DNA of 64,000 nucleotides. Origin: Agriterribacter humi. GTDB taxonomy: Bacteria; Bacteroidota; Bacteroidia; Chitinophagales; Chitinophagaceae. The notes under the pieces are model-generated. The model had not been told where the DNA came from. It saw only the letters and a list, made by a program, of their open reading frames with translations, and did not search any database. This document shows, piece by piece, positions 1-9,386 of the stretch (the first letter of the stretch is position 1; the number at the start of each line of letters is the position of its first letter). The position numbers and the translations under genes are program-made. The stretch is taken from NCBI RefSeq assembly GCF_009192765.1, contig NZ_VOHQ01000010.1, positions 124,001-188,000 on the forward strand, given 5' to 3'.

Positions 1-470
1 AATTCTCCAAATATTTCTTTTTAAAAAAAAGAATGAATAGATTTAATAACAATTTCAATCCGTCCTGTCAAACATCCCATACGCTTGAATTTCACTTCCT
101 CTTTCATTATCTGTTGCCCCGTGTATTATTGGTTAACAATTATTCATACGCCTCTTCAAGTCTTGTGAAAGCTTTACATATTATTATCCAATTCTGAAAA
201 CCCGACATTTAAAATTAAAGCGTTGTATTTATGTGATCTGTAGAACAGTTCTATGGAGTTCCTTTTGAATACCCCAGGGAGGAAATGTATAGCAGAGGGA
301 TATCCGTTTATAAGCGTTTACAAGTACTTGTAAGTGTTTAAGATAATTATGAAGTATGAAAGTGTTGCGCAAATCAAAGTGTTGGCAACAATTAAGCATA
401 GTAGGATATAGAAAACTAAAAACACATGCTCACGGGAAAATAATTAAATATTTATTTAAAATTTTGACCC
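1..470. other. Left-edge intergenic region, no gene seen
   Basis: AT-rich leader of the flavoprotein gene that starts at 471. No open frame here has convincing coding character. The only notable structure is a perfect 16-bp palindrome at 318-333, listed separately. The region just before the start codon has no purine-rich ribosome binding site, which is usual in this phylum. Confidence 0.6.
318..333. promoter_or_regulatory. Perfect 16-bp palindrome, possible operator
   Basis: TTACAAGTACTTGTAA equals its own reverse complement. It lies 137 bp upstream of the start codon at 471 in otherwise featureless AT-rich DNA, so a dimeric repressor site is plausible. No regulator gene of a matching family is adjacent, so the binding protein is unknown. 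Confidence 0.4.
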
Positions 471-1859
471 ATGTTAGATCAAATAACAATTCAGGAATTT
501 TCGCAAACCTTAAGTCAACCATTAATTATGCCTTTCGATGCAGGGTATGATGAAGGTCGTTCTGTCTGGAATGGAATGGTTGACAAACGACCAGCAATGA
601 TATCAAATTGCAAAAATGCAGATGATATAAAAAAGTGCTTGAATTTTGCTCAACACCATGATTTATTGGTCTCCATTAAAGGAGGGGGACATAATGTTGC
701 AGGAAAGGCAGTTTGCGATGGGGGGCTAATGATTAATCTTTCGCAAATGAATACTGTCATTGTTGATCCGGTTAAAAGAACAGTCAGGGTTGAATCGGGA
801 GCGACAATTGGTGAGCTGGACAGGGAAACTCAAAAATTCGGTTTGGCCACTCCGGTTGGTATTGTTTCAAAAACCGGAATAGCAGGTCTGACTTTGGGAG
901 GGGGCTTGGGCTATTTGGGGCGTAAACACGGCCTTACTATTGACAATTTAATATCCGTAGAACTGGTTACTGCTAAAGGTGATTTAATCTCTGCAAATGA
1001 AACTGAAAATCCTGATCTGTTTTGGGCACTTCGCGGTGGTGGAGGAAATTTTGGAGTGGTTACCTCTTTTGAGTTCAAACTTCATGAATTAGGTCCGGAA
1101 ATCATGGCTGCACAGGTATTTTATCCTATTGAAGATGCGAAACAGGTGCTTAAGTTTTATAGGGAGTTTACATCAAATGCGGCAGATGAACTTGTAGGAA
1201 ATGCTTACGTTTTAAGAGTTCCACCCGCAGATCCGTTCCCGGAAGCGCTTCAGGGAAAAATAGCAATCGCACTCGTGGTATGCTATGCAGGTAGTTTGGA
1301 TGATGGTAAAACGGCTCTGGAACCACTTGAAAATTTTGGAAATCCAATTCTTCGGGTAATAATGCCCATGTCATTTTTAGCACTACAAACAATTTTTGAT
1401 CAGGGTGGCCCCAAGGGAGTGCGATCTTACTGGAAAACACATTATATAGATCATGTTTCAGACGAAGCAATAGATGTTTTTGTTAATCACACCACTCATA
1501 TCCCAGGACCACTTTCAGTTGTTGGATTTGAATCGTTTGGAGGTGCGATCAATCGGGTAGAAGAAAATGCTACAGCCTTCCCTCATAGAAGTGCCTCTTA
1601 TGTTTTTGGGATATATTCAGGTTGGACAAAGGCTGAGAATGACGAAAAAATCATCAGTTGGACTCGTGAATTATATGATAAAATGACAGCTTTTGCTTCT
1701 GGTGGTGAATACAGTAATTACCTTGATCATGATGATAGCGATAAGATAAGAGCTTCATTTGGTTCAAATTATTCGCGCCTGCAACATGTTAAATATAAAT
1801 ATGACCCTAATAACTTCTTTAAAATTAATCAAAATATTATACCAAACCCTGATTTATGA
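471..1859 (+). CDS. FAD-binding (PCMH/BBE-type) oxidoreductase
   Basis: A 462-residue berberine-bridge-enzyme-like flavoprotein. The N-terminal FAD-binding PCMH domain has the GGGHNVAG motif near residues 71-78, where His74 is the expected covalent FAD attachment residue. A glycine-rich stretch near 137-147 and a C-terminal BBE element ending in a YDPNNFF-type motif complete the fold. The second attachment Cys of bicovalent family members appears replaced by Val132, so FAD is probably held by His only. There is no signal peptide, so it is likely cytosolic. Enzymes of this family oxidise sugars or alcohols and release hydrogen peroxide; the substrate cannot be told. The start at 471 is chosen because the reading frame matches family N-termini; Met20 is an alternative. 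Confidence 0.85.
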   Translation: MLDQITIQEFSQTLSQPLIMPFDAGYDEGRSVWNGMVDKRPAMISNCKNADDIKKCLNFAQHHDLLVSIKGGGHNVAGKAVCDGGLMINLSQMNTVIVDPVKRTVRVESGATIGELDRETQKFGLATPVGIVSKTGIAGLTLGGGLGYLGRKHGLTIDNLISVELVTAKGDLISANETENPDLFWALRGGGGNFGVVTSFEFKLHELGPEIMAAQVFYPIEDAKQVLKFYREFTSNAADELVGNAYVLRVPPADPFPEALQGKIAIALVVCYAGSLDDGKTALEPLENFGNPILRVIMPMSFLALQTIFDQGGPKGVRSYWKTHYIDHVSDEAIDVFVNHTTHIPGPLSVVGFESFGGAINRVEENATAFPHRSASYVFGIYSGWTKAENDEKIISWTRELYDKMTAFASGGEYSNYLDHDDSDKIRASFGSNYSRLQHVKYKYDPNNFFKINQNIIPNPDL

Positions 1860-2086
1860 GTGTACTAAAAATGGATTAATAATGTCTTAAATGATTGAGA
1901 ATTTTATTAATGAAAGTGAAAGCTGTGGCTTTTAAAGAGGTGTTGCAAACAATTGCATTAGCATGGCTGTCAATATCCCGGCGTAACAAAAAACACACCC
2001 TTCATCTACTATTATCGTTATTGCTCTACAAAAGGGTGTCAATAAAAATATATGGGTTTTCTTTGCCTTGTAATGAAAAGTTCATC

Positions 2087-2584
2087 ATGAAAAAGGCTAA
2101 ATTATTATCCGCGGCGGTCTTCGTGTTCTATAGTGTTGCATGTAGTCAAACCGAACACAATGTGCAGGCAATGCCGGTAATTTTCGTTGCCAGTACGCCC
2201 TGCACTGTCGGAACCCGGCCATTGCCCGGGATGAGCTTGACAGGAAAATGTGAACTGATAAAATGGAAGCTGCAAATTTTCGGTATTGCGGGAAGTAACA
2301 GCACACGCACTTATATACTCGATTGTGATTATGGTATGGCAAAACAAGGCACCCGCGGACTGGTAGATGGCGGAACACATTTGCACCGGGACGGAAAATG
2401 GGCAATGCAAACCGGTATGCCAGGGAATCCCACTGCTGTAATTTTCTGTCTTGATCCCGGTAAGCCAAAAGAATCTGTGTACCTGCTCAAATTGTCTGAT
2501 GAATTGCTTCATCTGCTCGACAGTGACAGGCAACTGATGACAGGAACAGCCGCGTGGAGTTATACCTTAAACAAATTGCCATGA
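2087..2584 (+). CDS. Small lipoprotein, NlpE-like, first of a tandem pair
   Basis: The start at 2087 is chosen over the longer open frame because it gives a proper lipoprotein signal (Lys-Lys, hydrophobic core, lipobox ending VAC). The mature part holds a TPC motif, several further cysteines, and a C-terminal block (YLLK..DELLHLLD, then SYTLNKL) that closely matches the next gene. The TPC near the start and the final YTL block recall NlpE, the copper-linked outer membrane lipoprotein, but similarity is weak by eye. It overlaps the next gene by four bases (ATGA), so the two are probably translationally coupled. Function is not known. Confidence 0.65.
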   Translation: MKKAKLLSAAVFVFYSVACSQTEHNVQAMPVIFVASTPCTVGTRPLPGMSLTGKCELIKWKLQIFGIAGSNSTRTYILDCDYGMAKQGTRGLVDGGTHLHRDGKWAMQTGMPGNPTAVIFCLDPGKPKESVYLLKLSDELLHLLDSDRQLMTGTAAWSYTLNKLP

Positions 2585-3111
2585 AAATATTTTATACCAT
2601 ATCATTGGGGGCGGTGCTTCTATTGATAGTCAATACACAGTTGAGTGCCCAAACTGCAGCCAAAGACAACATCATATCAGAAAGCATCACTTTCAAAGAT
2701 CCGCCAACAGGCGCAGATATCTATGGCATATTCGAAGGAAGAACACCCTGCAGTCCCATCAGTAAGCAACTGGGTGCAACTGTTGCCCCGGACTGCGATC
2801 ATTTGAAATGGCAGGTTATTTTATACCGGGATACCCTAACCTTGGCACCCACAGCATTTACACTTACTACTGAGCTTTTTGATCGCCGTCCACTGAAAGG
2901 AAAATGGGAAATCGCAGAGGATAAAGAAAATACAGCAGGTACTTTATTAGTCCTTTATTATTCTCCAAACAGAAAGCCGCTCTACCTGTTAAAGGGAGAT
3001 GATAATGTACTTTTTATTCTCAACGACAACAGGCAAATGCTCACCGGGAATGAGGATTTTAGCTATACATTGAACAGGGTAAAAAAGGTAAGGCGGCTTT
3101 CTAATCCCTGA
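2581..3111 (+). CDS. Secreted NlpE-like protein, second of a tandem pair
   Basis: A 176-residue protein starting at 2581 inside the stop of the previous gene (ATGA overlap). The N-terminus is a Sec signal peptide ending in LSAQ. The mature region has GIFEGRTPC followed by a single-domain beta-rich sequence and ends YLLKGDDNVLFILND then FSYTLNRV, matching the preceding protein. This one lacks a lipobox, so it is likely periplasmic or surface-released while its partner is lipid-anchored. The layout suggests duplication of one NlpE-like domain followed by divergence. Substrate or partner unknown. Confidence 0.65.
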   Translation: MKIFYTISLGAVLLLIVNTQLSAQTAAKDNIISESITFKDPPTGADIYGIFEGRTPCSPISKQLGATVAPDCDHLKWQVILYRDTLTLAPTAFTLTTELFDRRPLKGKWEIAEDKENTAGTLLVLYYSPNRKPLYLLKGDDNVLFILNDNRQMLTGNEDFSYTLNRVKKVRRLSNP

Positions 3112-3446
3112 CTGATTGTTCACTGCCCCTGGTGCTCGTGTGTTGGCTATTAATTCATAAAATAAAGCGCTGCGGTGTTCATAATCCGTATAGTTGCTCA
3201 CCGATTGCCACTTTAATAATTTTCCTATTCGCCGGGTTCTCGCTCCACACACAATAGCTTGGCTGTGAAAACCGATGAAACAAAAAAAAGCCAGGCTTAT
3301 AAACAAACAATCAACTTTTATTTATACATTCAACTTCGGGTTTTGGCAGACCGGATTTCAAATATCTCACCTGATCAAAGTTGTGACGCTGGGCGAAGGC
3401 TGGACAACTTCTTTGAATTGAAGTTTATCTGTTTAAACAATGTATA
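3112..3446. other. Intergenic region, no convincing gene
   Basis: 335 bp between two plus-strand genes. Short open frames exist on both strands but have no start signal or family resemblance. No clear terminator or promoter box was recognised. Confidence 0.5.
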
Positions 3447-4178
3447 ATGTCAATGCAAACAACCCACACTTCCCCAAAAAAGTATGCACGACTGGGTGGT
3501 ATCCTTTATTTAATTAATATCGTTTTTGGATTCTTTGCCATTGCTTATGTGGAAAGTAAAATAATGGTTGGCAATGATCCTGCAGCAACGGCAAATAATA
3601 TCATTGCGCATAATTTCTTATACAGGCTTGGCATAGTTGCACACATAATCATTCTTCTTACCAACGTTCCGCTTGCCCTGATTTTTTACCGTTTATTCCG
3701 GATTGTAAATAAAAACGCCACGCTGCTTGTGATATTTTTTACATTGGTTGGGACTGCCATTGAATCAGGCAATTTGTTGAATCAATTTGAGCCCCTGCTT
3801 CTCTTAAGGAATGGTTTGCCGGCCGGTTCATTCAACCGGGAACAAATACACGAGTCGGTATATACCCTGTTGCGTTTGAAAACGGTGGGATTTCACCTGT
3901 CCCTTGTTTTTTATGGATTTTATGGACTCTCAGCAGGTTATTTGATTTTCAGATCTGCATTTCTTCCCAAAGTTATAGGCATTTTTCTGGCAATTGGCGG
4001 TCTCTGTTATATTACGTATAGCTTTACAAGTTTTTTAGTTCCAAAGTTCGCAGCTTCATTGGTGCCCTATATACAAATTCCGTCAGGGCTTGCCGAATTA
4101 ACCTTTTGTTTATGGCTGCTTATAGCTGGTGTGAATTCAAAAAAATGGAAAGAGCAGGAACAAACTGCTATATCCTGA
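3447..4178 (+). CDS. DUF4386 family integral membrane protein
   Basis: A 243-residue protein with six or so hydrophobic segments spread over the whole length, beginning with a short soluble N-terminus and ARLGGILYLINIVFGFFA. The pattern (Ala-Arg-x-Gly-Gly start of the first helix, NNI and LYRLG before the second) is that of the DUF4386 family found in many Bacteroidota. Family function is unknown; it is an inner membrane protein. Met3 offers an alternative start. It stands alone, with about 170 bp before a converging gene. Confidence 0.75.
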   Translation: MSMQTTHTSPKKYARLGGILYLINIVFGFFAIAYVESKIMVGNDPAATANNIIAHNFLYRLGIVAHIIILLTNVPLALIFYRLFRIVNKNATLLVIFFTLVGTAIESGNLLNQFEPLLLLRNGLPAGSFNREQIHESVYTLLRLKTVGFHLSLVFYGFYGLSAGYLIFRSAFLPKVIGIFLAIGGLCYITYSFTSFLVPKFAASLVPYIQIPSGLAELTFCLWLLIAGVNSKKWKEQEQTAIS

Positions 4179-4345
4179 TTTAAAGACTTCGCACAATATT
4201 TATGACCCTCCGGACCTTTATTAAAAGCCATGCCGACAGCCGTGAGACCGGCGATGAAAGAAAACCTGTTATATCATGCTCCCGCATCTTTGTAATGCGA
4301 TGGTATAAAATGATTGTGGACGTTAACTCATAAAATGAAGTTCTA

Positions 4346-6613
4346 CTAATTCATCTTCAGCACTTTCTGTGTTATCGTTTTATCGGTGTACAGCAATTGC
4401 ACGATGTATATACCCGAAGCCATGTGGCTTAGATTAATGGGTATATAATTCAATGCCGTGGAAGCGGTGTATTGCGCCTTCCATATCAACTGACCGGTGC
4501 TGCTGTATACAGCCACGCCTCTTAAGGAGGATGAAGCGGGATAATGCTGTATGGTTAACAGGCCTGTTGTAGGATTGGGTGCAATCAGATATCCTTTCTC
4601 TTTTAAATGCTGCGACAAGCTGCGGGTATAAATATTGATGTCGTCTATATATACATTGTTGCCATAGCCGTTAATGTTGCGAAACTGCACGATAATATTA
4701 TCATACCGTCCCTTTACAAAAGCCGTGATATCGGCGGTATCCGCTACCCATTCATCCGCTGTGGGAATATATTCTGCCGTTGTAAAATCCGGACGCGTTT
4801 TTAAGTCTGCCCCTCCTTTTTTATATACCGATGTAAAGGTTTGGCCACAATCGGATGAAAACAAAATTTCCAGCGTATCGGAATTGATACTGCTGTATTG
4901 CGCTGCCGCCCGCCAGAATGCAATCTTAACCGAATCGGCAGTAAGCGGTATAGCCAGTTGTGGCGTAACGAGCATAGTGCTTTTCCCGAACAACTGGTAA
5001 TTATAGTTATCAAACTTTACAGATGCCGTACCGGAACGCGCAGCATTGGTTGCCCGCACAGGATTGTATTCTATAACGTCGCTGTTATTGGCTATTCCCC
5101 AGCCCTGTGGCGGAAAAACAGTGGACTCAAATCCATGCACCAATGGTTCATTCGCATTGCCAACAACAGAAAAAACCATGGTTGCCGTATCATTAAAAGG
5201 CTGCTGGTCTGCCGCTCCGTTAGGAAGTGTAGTATAAATTTTTACGGAATGATACCCGGCGGTGGCTGCGATGGCATTACCCGGCAGGGTTGTTTCCTGC
5301 AAAGAAGGAAGATTAAGGTTCAGGTTGGTAACAACAGGCTCACCACCATCTATAGCCACATTGAGCCTGATGCTGGTTAAAGGCGAAGCGCCTACGTTGC
5401 GGATGGTTAAGCGGGGAATAATATTTGCAGCGCAACGGATACCGGCGTTTGAAGGCGATACAACAGCCAGCGCCTTTACATCATTATTGTACAACACAGG
5501 CGGTACACAACCATTTGAGCTCATCAGTTGCATACGGTCCGAAAAAGTACTTAACGCGGTTTCCATACGGTCGGCCTGCCCTGCGGTAAACAGGCACATG
5601 GCAGCATCATCCGTGTAATCCATAAAATTCATGAACATTATACCAGGAGCTGTACCGGTACAGGCATCGGTTAAAGGATAAGACGGTGTGCCATATGTGC
5701 ATGTGTTCTGGTTGGGAGTATCATCCACAAAATCTGAGTCAGCACAGGAAGCCTGGCATTCATTAGAACCCCAGGTATGCGAAAGATTAAAGAAATGACC
5801 TATTTCATGTGTGGCGGTACGACCTTTATTGAATGGCGCCGCTGCCGACCCAATGGTTCCAAAAGCATGATAGGCAGTTACCAGTCCCACATCCGAAGCT
5901 GACAGCCCGGGTAAGCCGGGCATAAAAGAGTAACCCAGGTCGTTGTCTCCCATCTTACACACCCATATGTTCAGGTACCTGTTTACATCCCAGGCATCCA
6001 CCCCACCCATTGTGGTGTATTTAACGGGATCGCTATCGCCGGGAATAGATATGGTAGAAGAAGTTTTTCGCGTAATACCGCTGGAAGGTTCGTTGGAGGG
6101 GCTGCGCTGGGCAAGACAAAAACGAATATTACCTTTACCGAATAAAGATTTAAATGCGGCCGGAATCTTCACTGAATCCGCATTTTCGCCGGCGTAATCC
6201 GCATTCAGTACATCCAACTGGCTCTGTACCTGTTCGTCTGTTACCAATGACGGATCATCCATTACAATATGCACCACCACGGGTATGGTAACGATGGCGT
6301 TTAAACGCTGCTGTGCAGGGTTATCTTTTTTTGCACGCCTGAATGCTTCATATTTTTGCTGGAATGCCTGTTGGCTTTGGTCGAACGCCACTTTATCGCG
6401 GGGATATTTCTGAAAATATTTTTCCATCACGGAACCTGTAACACAACGCACCGGCCGGGACGGCTGGTTTTGCGCAAAAACATTTGAAGCGATGCAGAAA
6501 CACAGGCTAATTGCAATAAAACGTAACGAAAAAATTGCGTTCACAAAAGAAAAGTTTAATAATACATTCTCCAAATGTATTGCAAGTGCGGATAAAAAAA
6601 ATGCTTTCCTCAA
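4346..6613 (-). CDS. Secreted M43 (pappalysin-like) zinc protease with T9SS sorting domain
   Basis: A 755-residue secreted metalloprotease. The zinc site HEIGHFFNLSHTWG starts at residue 269 and fits the HExxHxxxxxH metzincin signature of family M43 (cytophagalysin). A downstream NFMDYTDD segment fits the Met-turn. Beta-sandwich repeats follow, and the last 80 or so residues form a type A C-terminal sorting domain (IAPNPTTG...IYSVQL-like, ending QKVLKMN), so export is by the type IX system. The first ATG gives an oddly long N-terminus; a GTG at 6544 would give a standard signal peptide ending VFAQ. Likely role: extracellular protein degradation. Confidence 0.85.
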   Translation of the reverse strand: MRKAFFLSALAIHLENVLLNFSFVNAIFSLRFIAISLCFCIASNVFAQNQPSRPVRCVTGSVMEKYFQKYPRDKVAFDQSQQAFQQKYEAFRRAKKDNPAQQRLNAIVTIPVVVHIVMDDPSLVTDEQVQSQLDVLNADYAGENADSVKIPAAFKSLFGKGNIRFCLAQRSPSNEPSSGITRKTSSTISIPGDSDPVKYTTMGGVDAWDVNRYLNIWVCKMGDNDLGYSFMPGLPGLSASDVGLVTAYHAFGTIGSAAAPFNKGRTATHEIGHFFNLSHTWGSNECQASCADSDFVDDTPNQNTCTYGTPSYPLTDACTGTAPGIMFMNFMDYTDDAAMCLFTAGQADRMETALSTFSDRMQLMSSNGCVPPVLYNNDVKALAVVSPSNAGIRCAANIIPRLTIRNVGASPLTSIRLNVAIDGGEPVVTNLNLNLPSLQETTLPGNAIAATAGYHSVKIYTTLPNGAADQQPFNDTATMVFSVVGNANEPLVHGFESTVFPPQGWGIANNSDVIEYNPVRATNAARSGTASVKFDNYNYQLFGKSTMLVTPQLAIPLTADSVKIAFWRAAAQYSSINSDTLEILFSSDCGQTFTSVYKKGGADLKTRPDFTTAEYIPTADEWVADTADITAFVKGRYDNIIVQFRNINGYGNNVYIDDINIYTRSLSQHLKEKGYLIAPNPTTGLLTIQHYPASSSLRGVAVYSSTGQLIWKAQYTASTALNYIPINLSHMASGIYIVQLLYTDKTITQKVLKMN

Positions 6614-6727
6614 TTTTGCATTATTTAAGCAGGAAAAATATAGTGCAGACCTGTCAAACTATACGTATTATACAATCATTTGGTTTGAATGAACTGAACC
6701 TAATATACCATTAGTACGTATTCATCG

Positions 6728-8365
6728 CTAAAACAGCATTCCCGCTATACAACCGCACATCAGGCAGGCTATGGTTCCTCCTATTAAAGCTTTTATTCCC
6801 AATTCGGTAAGGTTCTTACGCTGGTTGGGCGCCAACTGGCTGATGCCCCCGATCTGTATGCCTATAGACGCAAAATTGGCAAAGCCGCAAAGCGCATAAG
6901 TTACAATAAGCAAAGATTTCGGATTGGTGATCACATTGTTTTGTTTCATTTCGGCAAGAGAAACATAGGCATAAAACTCGTTCAGGATCGTTTTTTCACC
7001 CAGCAACTGTCCTATAGCAACCATATCTGCTTTTGCAACACCGATAAGCCAGGCAACGGGTGCGAAAATATAGCCTAACAGCATATTCAATGAAAGGGCT
7101 TCATACCTGCCCTGTGTAGCCAGGCTGATCTCTTCATTAAGATGCGTAATGCCTCCCAGCCAGCCTAACAATGCATTTGCCACCCACATCATAGCTGTAA
7201 ATACCACCAGCATGGCGCCTACATTTACCGCCAGCTTTAATCCATCGGTTGTTCCTATGGAAATGGCATCTAAAAAATTATCTCCTAATTTTTCCTTTGG
7301 TATGGTAAGATCTTTGGCTATGAGCCGGTGATCGGATTGAGGAAAAAGGATCTTTGAACAAACGATAGCCGCAGGGGCGCTCATAATAGACTGGCTGAGC
7401 ATATGCAAGGCAAAATAATGCTGCTGTGCCACGTCATTCCCACCAAGAAAGCCTACATAGGCCGCCAATACGCTGCCAGCAGTGTTGGCCATCCCTCCTA
7501 CCATAATGCACAGCATTTCACTGCGCGTCATCTTTTCCAGGTATGGACGGATCATCAGCGGCGCTTCTGTTTGTCCCAAGAAAATATTAGCGGCGGTAGA
7601 CAAACTTTCGGACCCGGAAATATTCATCTTGTTTAACAGGTAAGCAAATACATATACTATTTTTTGTAAGATGCCCAAGTAATAGAGGATGGAAGAAAGT
7701 GCGGCAAAAAAAATGATATTGGGCAACACCTGCACGGCGAATATATAGCCCCAGCTTTGCTTGTCGCTTGCCAGGCTACCGAACAAAAACTCCGTGCCTT
7801 TATGACTCAGGTTGATGAGTTCTACAAAAGCGTAAGAAATATTTTCTAAAATAACTTTGAAAATACCGGGGTTACAAACCCTGGTGTAAATAGAAATGGT
7901 AAGTATGGCCAGCGAACATAAAACAGACCATTTTAATATTTCAATAGTACGGGAAGCGAGCCATTTGATGATAAAAGCGAGCACAATAATACTGAGCAAA
8001 ACAGCCATGCCACTATTGGCGAATGTACCATTCCGGATCATCCCGAAAAAGAAAATGCATTGCCAGGCTATGGCCAACACAATACTCAGTCCATCAAAAG
8101 CAATAACGGTATTGTTTTTTTGTACTCTTATAATCCTGTTGATGATGATATATGATAAGATTATTCCAAAAAATACCCAGAAAACAGGCTGCCCCGCAAT
8201 TTTTGTATTGAGCACTCCCATGGCAAACATCAACTGGGCAAAAATACCCATGCCTACTAATTTCCAGTTAATGGCTCTTTTGTTATTGCTGAGGAGATAA
8301 CAAACAAGGATCAGGAAAATCATCCCTAATGTTCCCCTGCTGATATTTTCAAGCTGCAATGACAT
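6728..8365 (-). CDS. NupC/CNT family nucleoside transporter
   Basis: A 545-residue inner membrane protein with many hydrophobic segments. The central block has the concentrative nucleoside transporter pattern: FLGQTEAPLMIRPYL followed by MTRSEMLCIMVGGMANTAGSVLAAY, the region that binds nucleoside and Na+ or H+. The C-terminal half contains a second conserved block (SYALCGFANFASIGIQIGGI). It is longer than E. coli NupC because of extra N-terminal helices, which is typical of Bacteroidota CNT proteins. Role: cation-coupled uptake of nucleosides. It is monocistronic, with about 110 bp to the next gene downstream. Confidence 0.85.
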   Translation of the reverse strand: MSLQLENISRGTLGMIFLILVCYLLSNNKRAINWKLVGMGIFAQLMFAMGVLNTKIAGQPVFWVFFGIILSYIIINRIIRVQKNNTVIAFDGLSIVLAIAWQCIFFFGMIRNGTFANSGMAVLLSIIVLAFIIKWLASRTIEILKWSVLCSLAILTISIYTRVCNPGIFKVILENISYAFVELINLSHKGTEFLFGSLASDKQSWGYIFAVQVLPNIIFFAALSSILYYLGILQKIVYVFAYLLNKMNISGSESLSTAANIFLGQTEAPLMIRPYLEKMTRSEMLCIMVGGMANTAGSVLAAYVGFLGGNDVAQQHYFALHMLSQSIMSAPAAIVCSKILFPQSDHRLIAKDLTIPKEKLGDNFLDAISIGTTDGLKLAVNVGAMLVVFTAMMWVANALLGWLGGITHLNEEISLATQGRYEALSLNMLLGYIFAPVAWLIGVAKADMVAIGQLLGEKTILNEFYAYVSLAEMKQNNVITNPKSLLIVTYALCGFANFASIGIQIGGISQLAPNQRKNLTELGIKALIGGTIACLMCGCIAGMLF

Positions 8366-8555
8366 AGAGCCGTTTTGGTGCTAAAAATTTTATGCAACAA
8401 TATACAACAATGTGGAAAGGGGAACCTCAAAAAATAAATGACTCTCTGCTTTTTGGAACAATAAAAACCTTATACTGGTTTATGCCGCAAATTCCATTGT
8501 CCTGCGTGGGCAAGATGATTTTTGTATACAACAGTTTGCTGTACAGGACAAAGCC

Positions 8556-8613
8556 GCCACGGATACCCGAATAAATCTTTCTTCGGTTAGTCTTCCATTC
8601 GTGTATCCGTGGC
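8556..8613. repeat. Palindromic repeat with GCCAC...GTGGC ends
   Basis: Arms GCCACGGATAC (8556-8566) and GTATCCGTGGC (8603-8613) are perfect inverted copies, 11 bp each, around a 36-bp centre. The right part reads ATTCGTGTATCCGTGGC, which resembles elements at 8774-8826 and 23614-23670, so this is one member of a dispersed intergenic family. Confidence 0.65.
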
Positions 8614-8729
8614 TATCTTTTTCTAAAAAATATCAGGATTATAATATCCCGTTCAGGATAATTTTTGCAACAGGAATAATTTGTTGTACAGAATGCCCGC
8701 CTTAACGGACATCCACCCGGACCGACACG

Positions 8730-8758
8730 CCTGCCTGAACTGCCGAACGATAGGCAGG
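8730..8758. repeat. REP-like inverted repeat CCTGCCT/AGGCAGG
   Basis: Arms CCTGCCT (8730-8736) and AGGCAGG (8752-8758) flank a 15-bp centre that itself contains CTGCCG. A GC-rich motif of the same composition occurs at 58543-58558. Confidence 0.5.
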
Positions 8759-8773
8759 GACCGGGGGGAGGCA

Positions 8774-8826
8774 CGAAATATTAATTGGGCTTCGGTAAAC
8801 CTACACCAATTCGTGCATTCGTGGCG
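8774..8826. repeat. Imperfect inverted repeat with AATTCGTGCATTCGTGGC end
   Basis: The left side contains CACGAA then AATTGG; the right side CCAATTCGTG is their inverse apart from an insertion. The right end continues as CATTCGTGGCG, matching the repeat family described at 8556-8613 and 23614-23670. Confidence 0.45.
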
Positions 8827-8873
8827 TATAAATCGAATAGCCGGAACCTACAACCATGTCTCACCCCTGACAC

Positions 8874-8901
8874 ACAAAAAAAGCAGGCGTTTCCACCTGC
8901 T
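8874..8901 (-). terminator. Intrinsic terminator of trxA
   Basis: On the minus strand AGCAGG and CCTGCT (8882-8887 and 8896-8901) form a stem followed by an uninterrupted run of T (the A run at 8875-8881). It begins 23 bp after the trxA stop codon. Confidence 0.85.
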
Positions 8902-8924
8902 CTTAAAGCTCACACTAAGAAATA

Positions 8925-9245
8925 TTATCCGATATGTTGTTCTATTTTTTTAACAAAATTAGCTTTAGGCTGAGCCCCTACTAATTTATCTACTACTTTA
9001 CCGCCTTTTACAAATAAAATAGCGGGAATAGAAGTAACCCCATAATTAATGGATAACTGCGGATTATGGTCTACATTCACTTTGCCCACATTTATCTTTC
9101 CGGTATATTCTTTACTTAATTCTTCAATAACCGGACCGATTGCACGGCAGGGACCACACCACTCCGCCCAAAAATCAACAACAGAAAGTTTATCAGAATC
9201 CAAAACCTTTTCCTGGAAGTTCGTGTCTGTAAATTCGAGTGCCAT
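8925..9245 (-). CDS. trxA: Thioredoxin
   Basis: A 106-residue classic thioredoxin with FWAEWCGPC (redox Cys30 and Cys33), the IPAILF cis-proline loop and normal family length. It reduces disulfides in cytosolic proteins with electrons from thioredoxin reductase. It is monocistronic, with its own terminator just downstream and a TAAATTTG promoter box about 65 bp upstream. A second, shorter thioredoxin is encoded at 31783-32079 within the efflux/rhodanese island. Confidence 0.95.
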   Translation of the reverse strand: MALEFTDTNFQEKVLDSDKLSVVDFWAEWCGPCRAIGPVIEELSKEYTGKINVGKVNVDHNPQLSINYGVTSIPAILFVKGGKVVDKLVGAQPKANFVKKIEQHIG

Positions 9246-9310
9246 AGTAACTTAATTTTATTTATAGTTTATTGTTTATTGTTCACTGCATATTGGATAC
9301 AATAAGCATG

Positions 9311-9318
9311 CAAATTTA
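9311..9318 (-). promoter_or_regulatory. Candidate -7 box (TAAATTTG) for trxA
   Basis: The minus strand reads TAAATTTG, an exact match to the Bacteroidota TAnnTTTG element, 66-73 bp upstream of the trxA start. No clear -33 TTG was seen at the usual spacing, so confidence is moderate. Confidence 0.45.
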
Positions 9319-9386
9319 AGTCCATTACGCCAAATAAGTTGATATGTCATTATCCACACATGTGCATTAGACAATTTGGCTTTTTA

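Larger units (their letters stand above)
8366..8924. other. Repeat-rich intergenic region between trxA and the nucleoside transporter
   Basis: About 560 bp without a gene. It holds three separate inverted repeats (8556-8613, 8730-8758, 8774-8826) and the trxA terminator, all listed separately. The short open frames in it are not supported. Confidence 0.6.

Noticed and set aside
356-550. 64-codon plus-strand frame before the flavoprotein gene
   Set aside because: It overlaps the start of the well-supported oxidoreductase in another frame and has no family resemblance.
2989-3306. 105-codon minus-strand frame over the end of the second NlpE-like gene
   Set aside because: Half of it is antisense to a supported gene; the remainder has no start signal or recognised domain.
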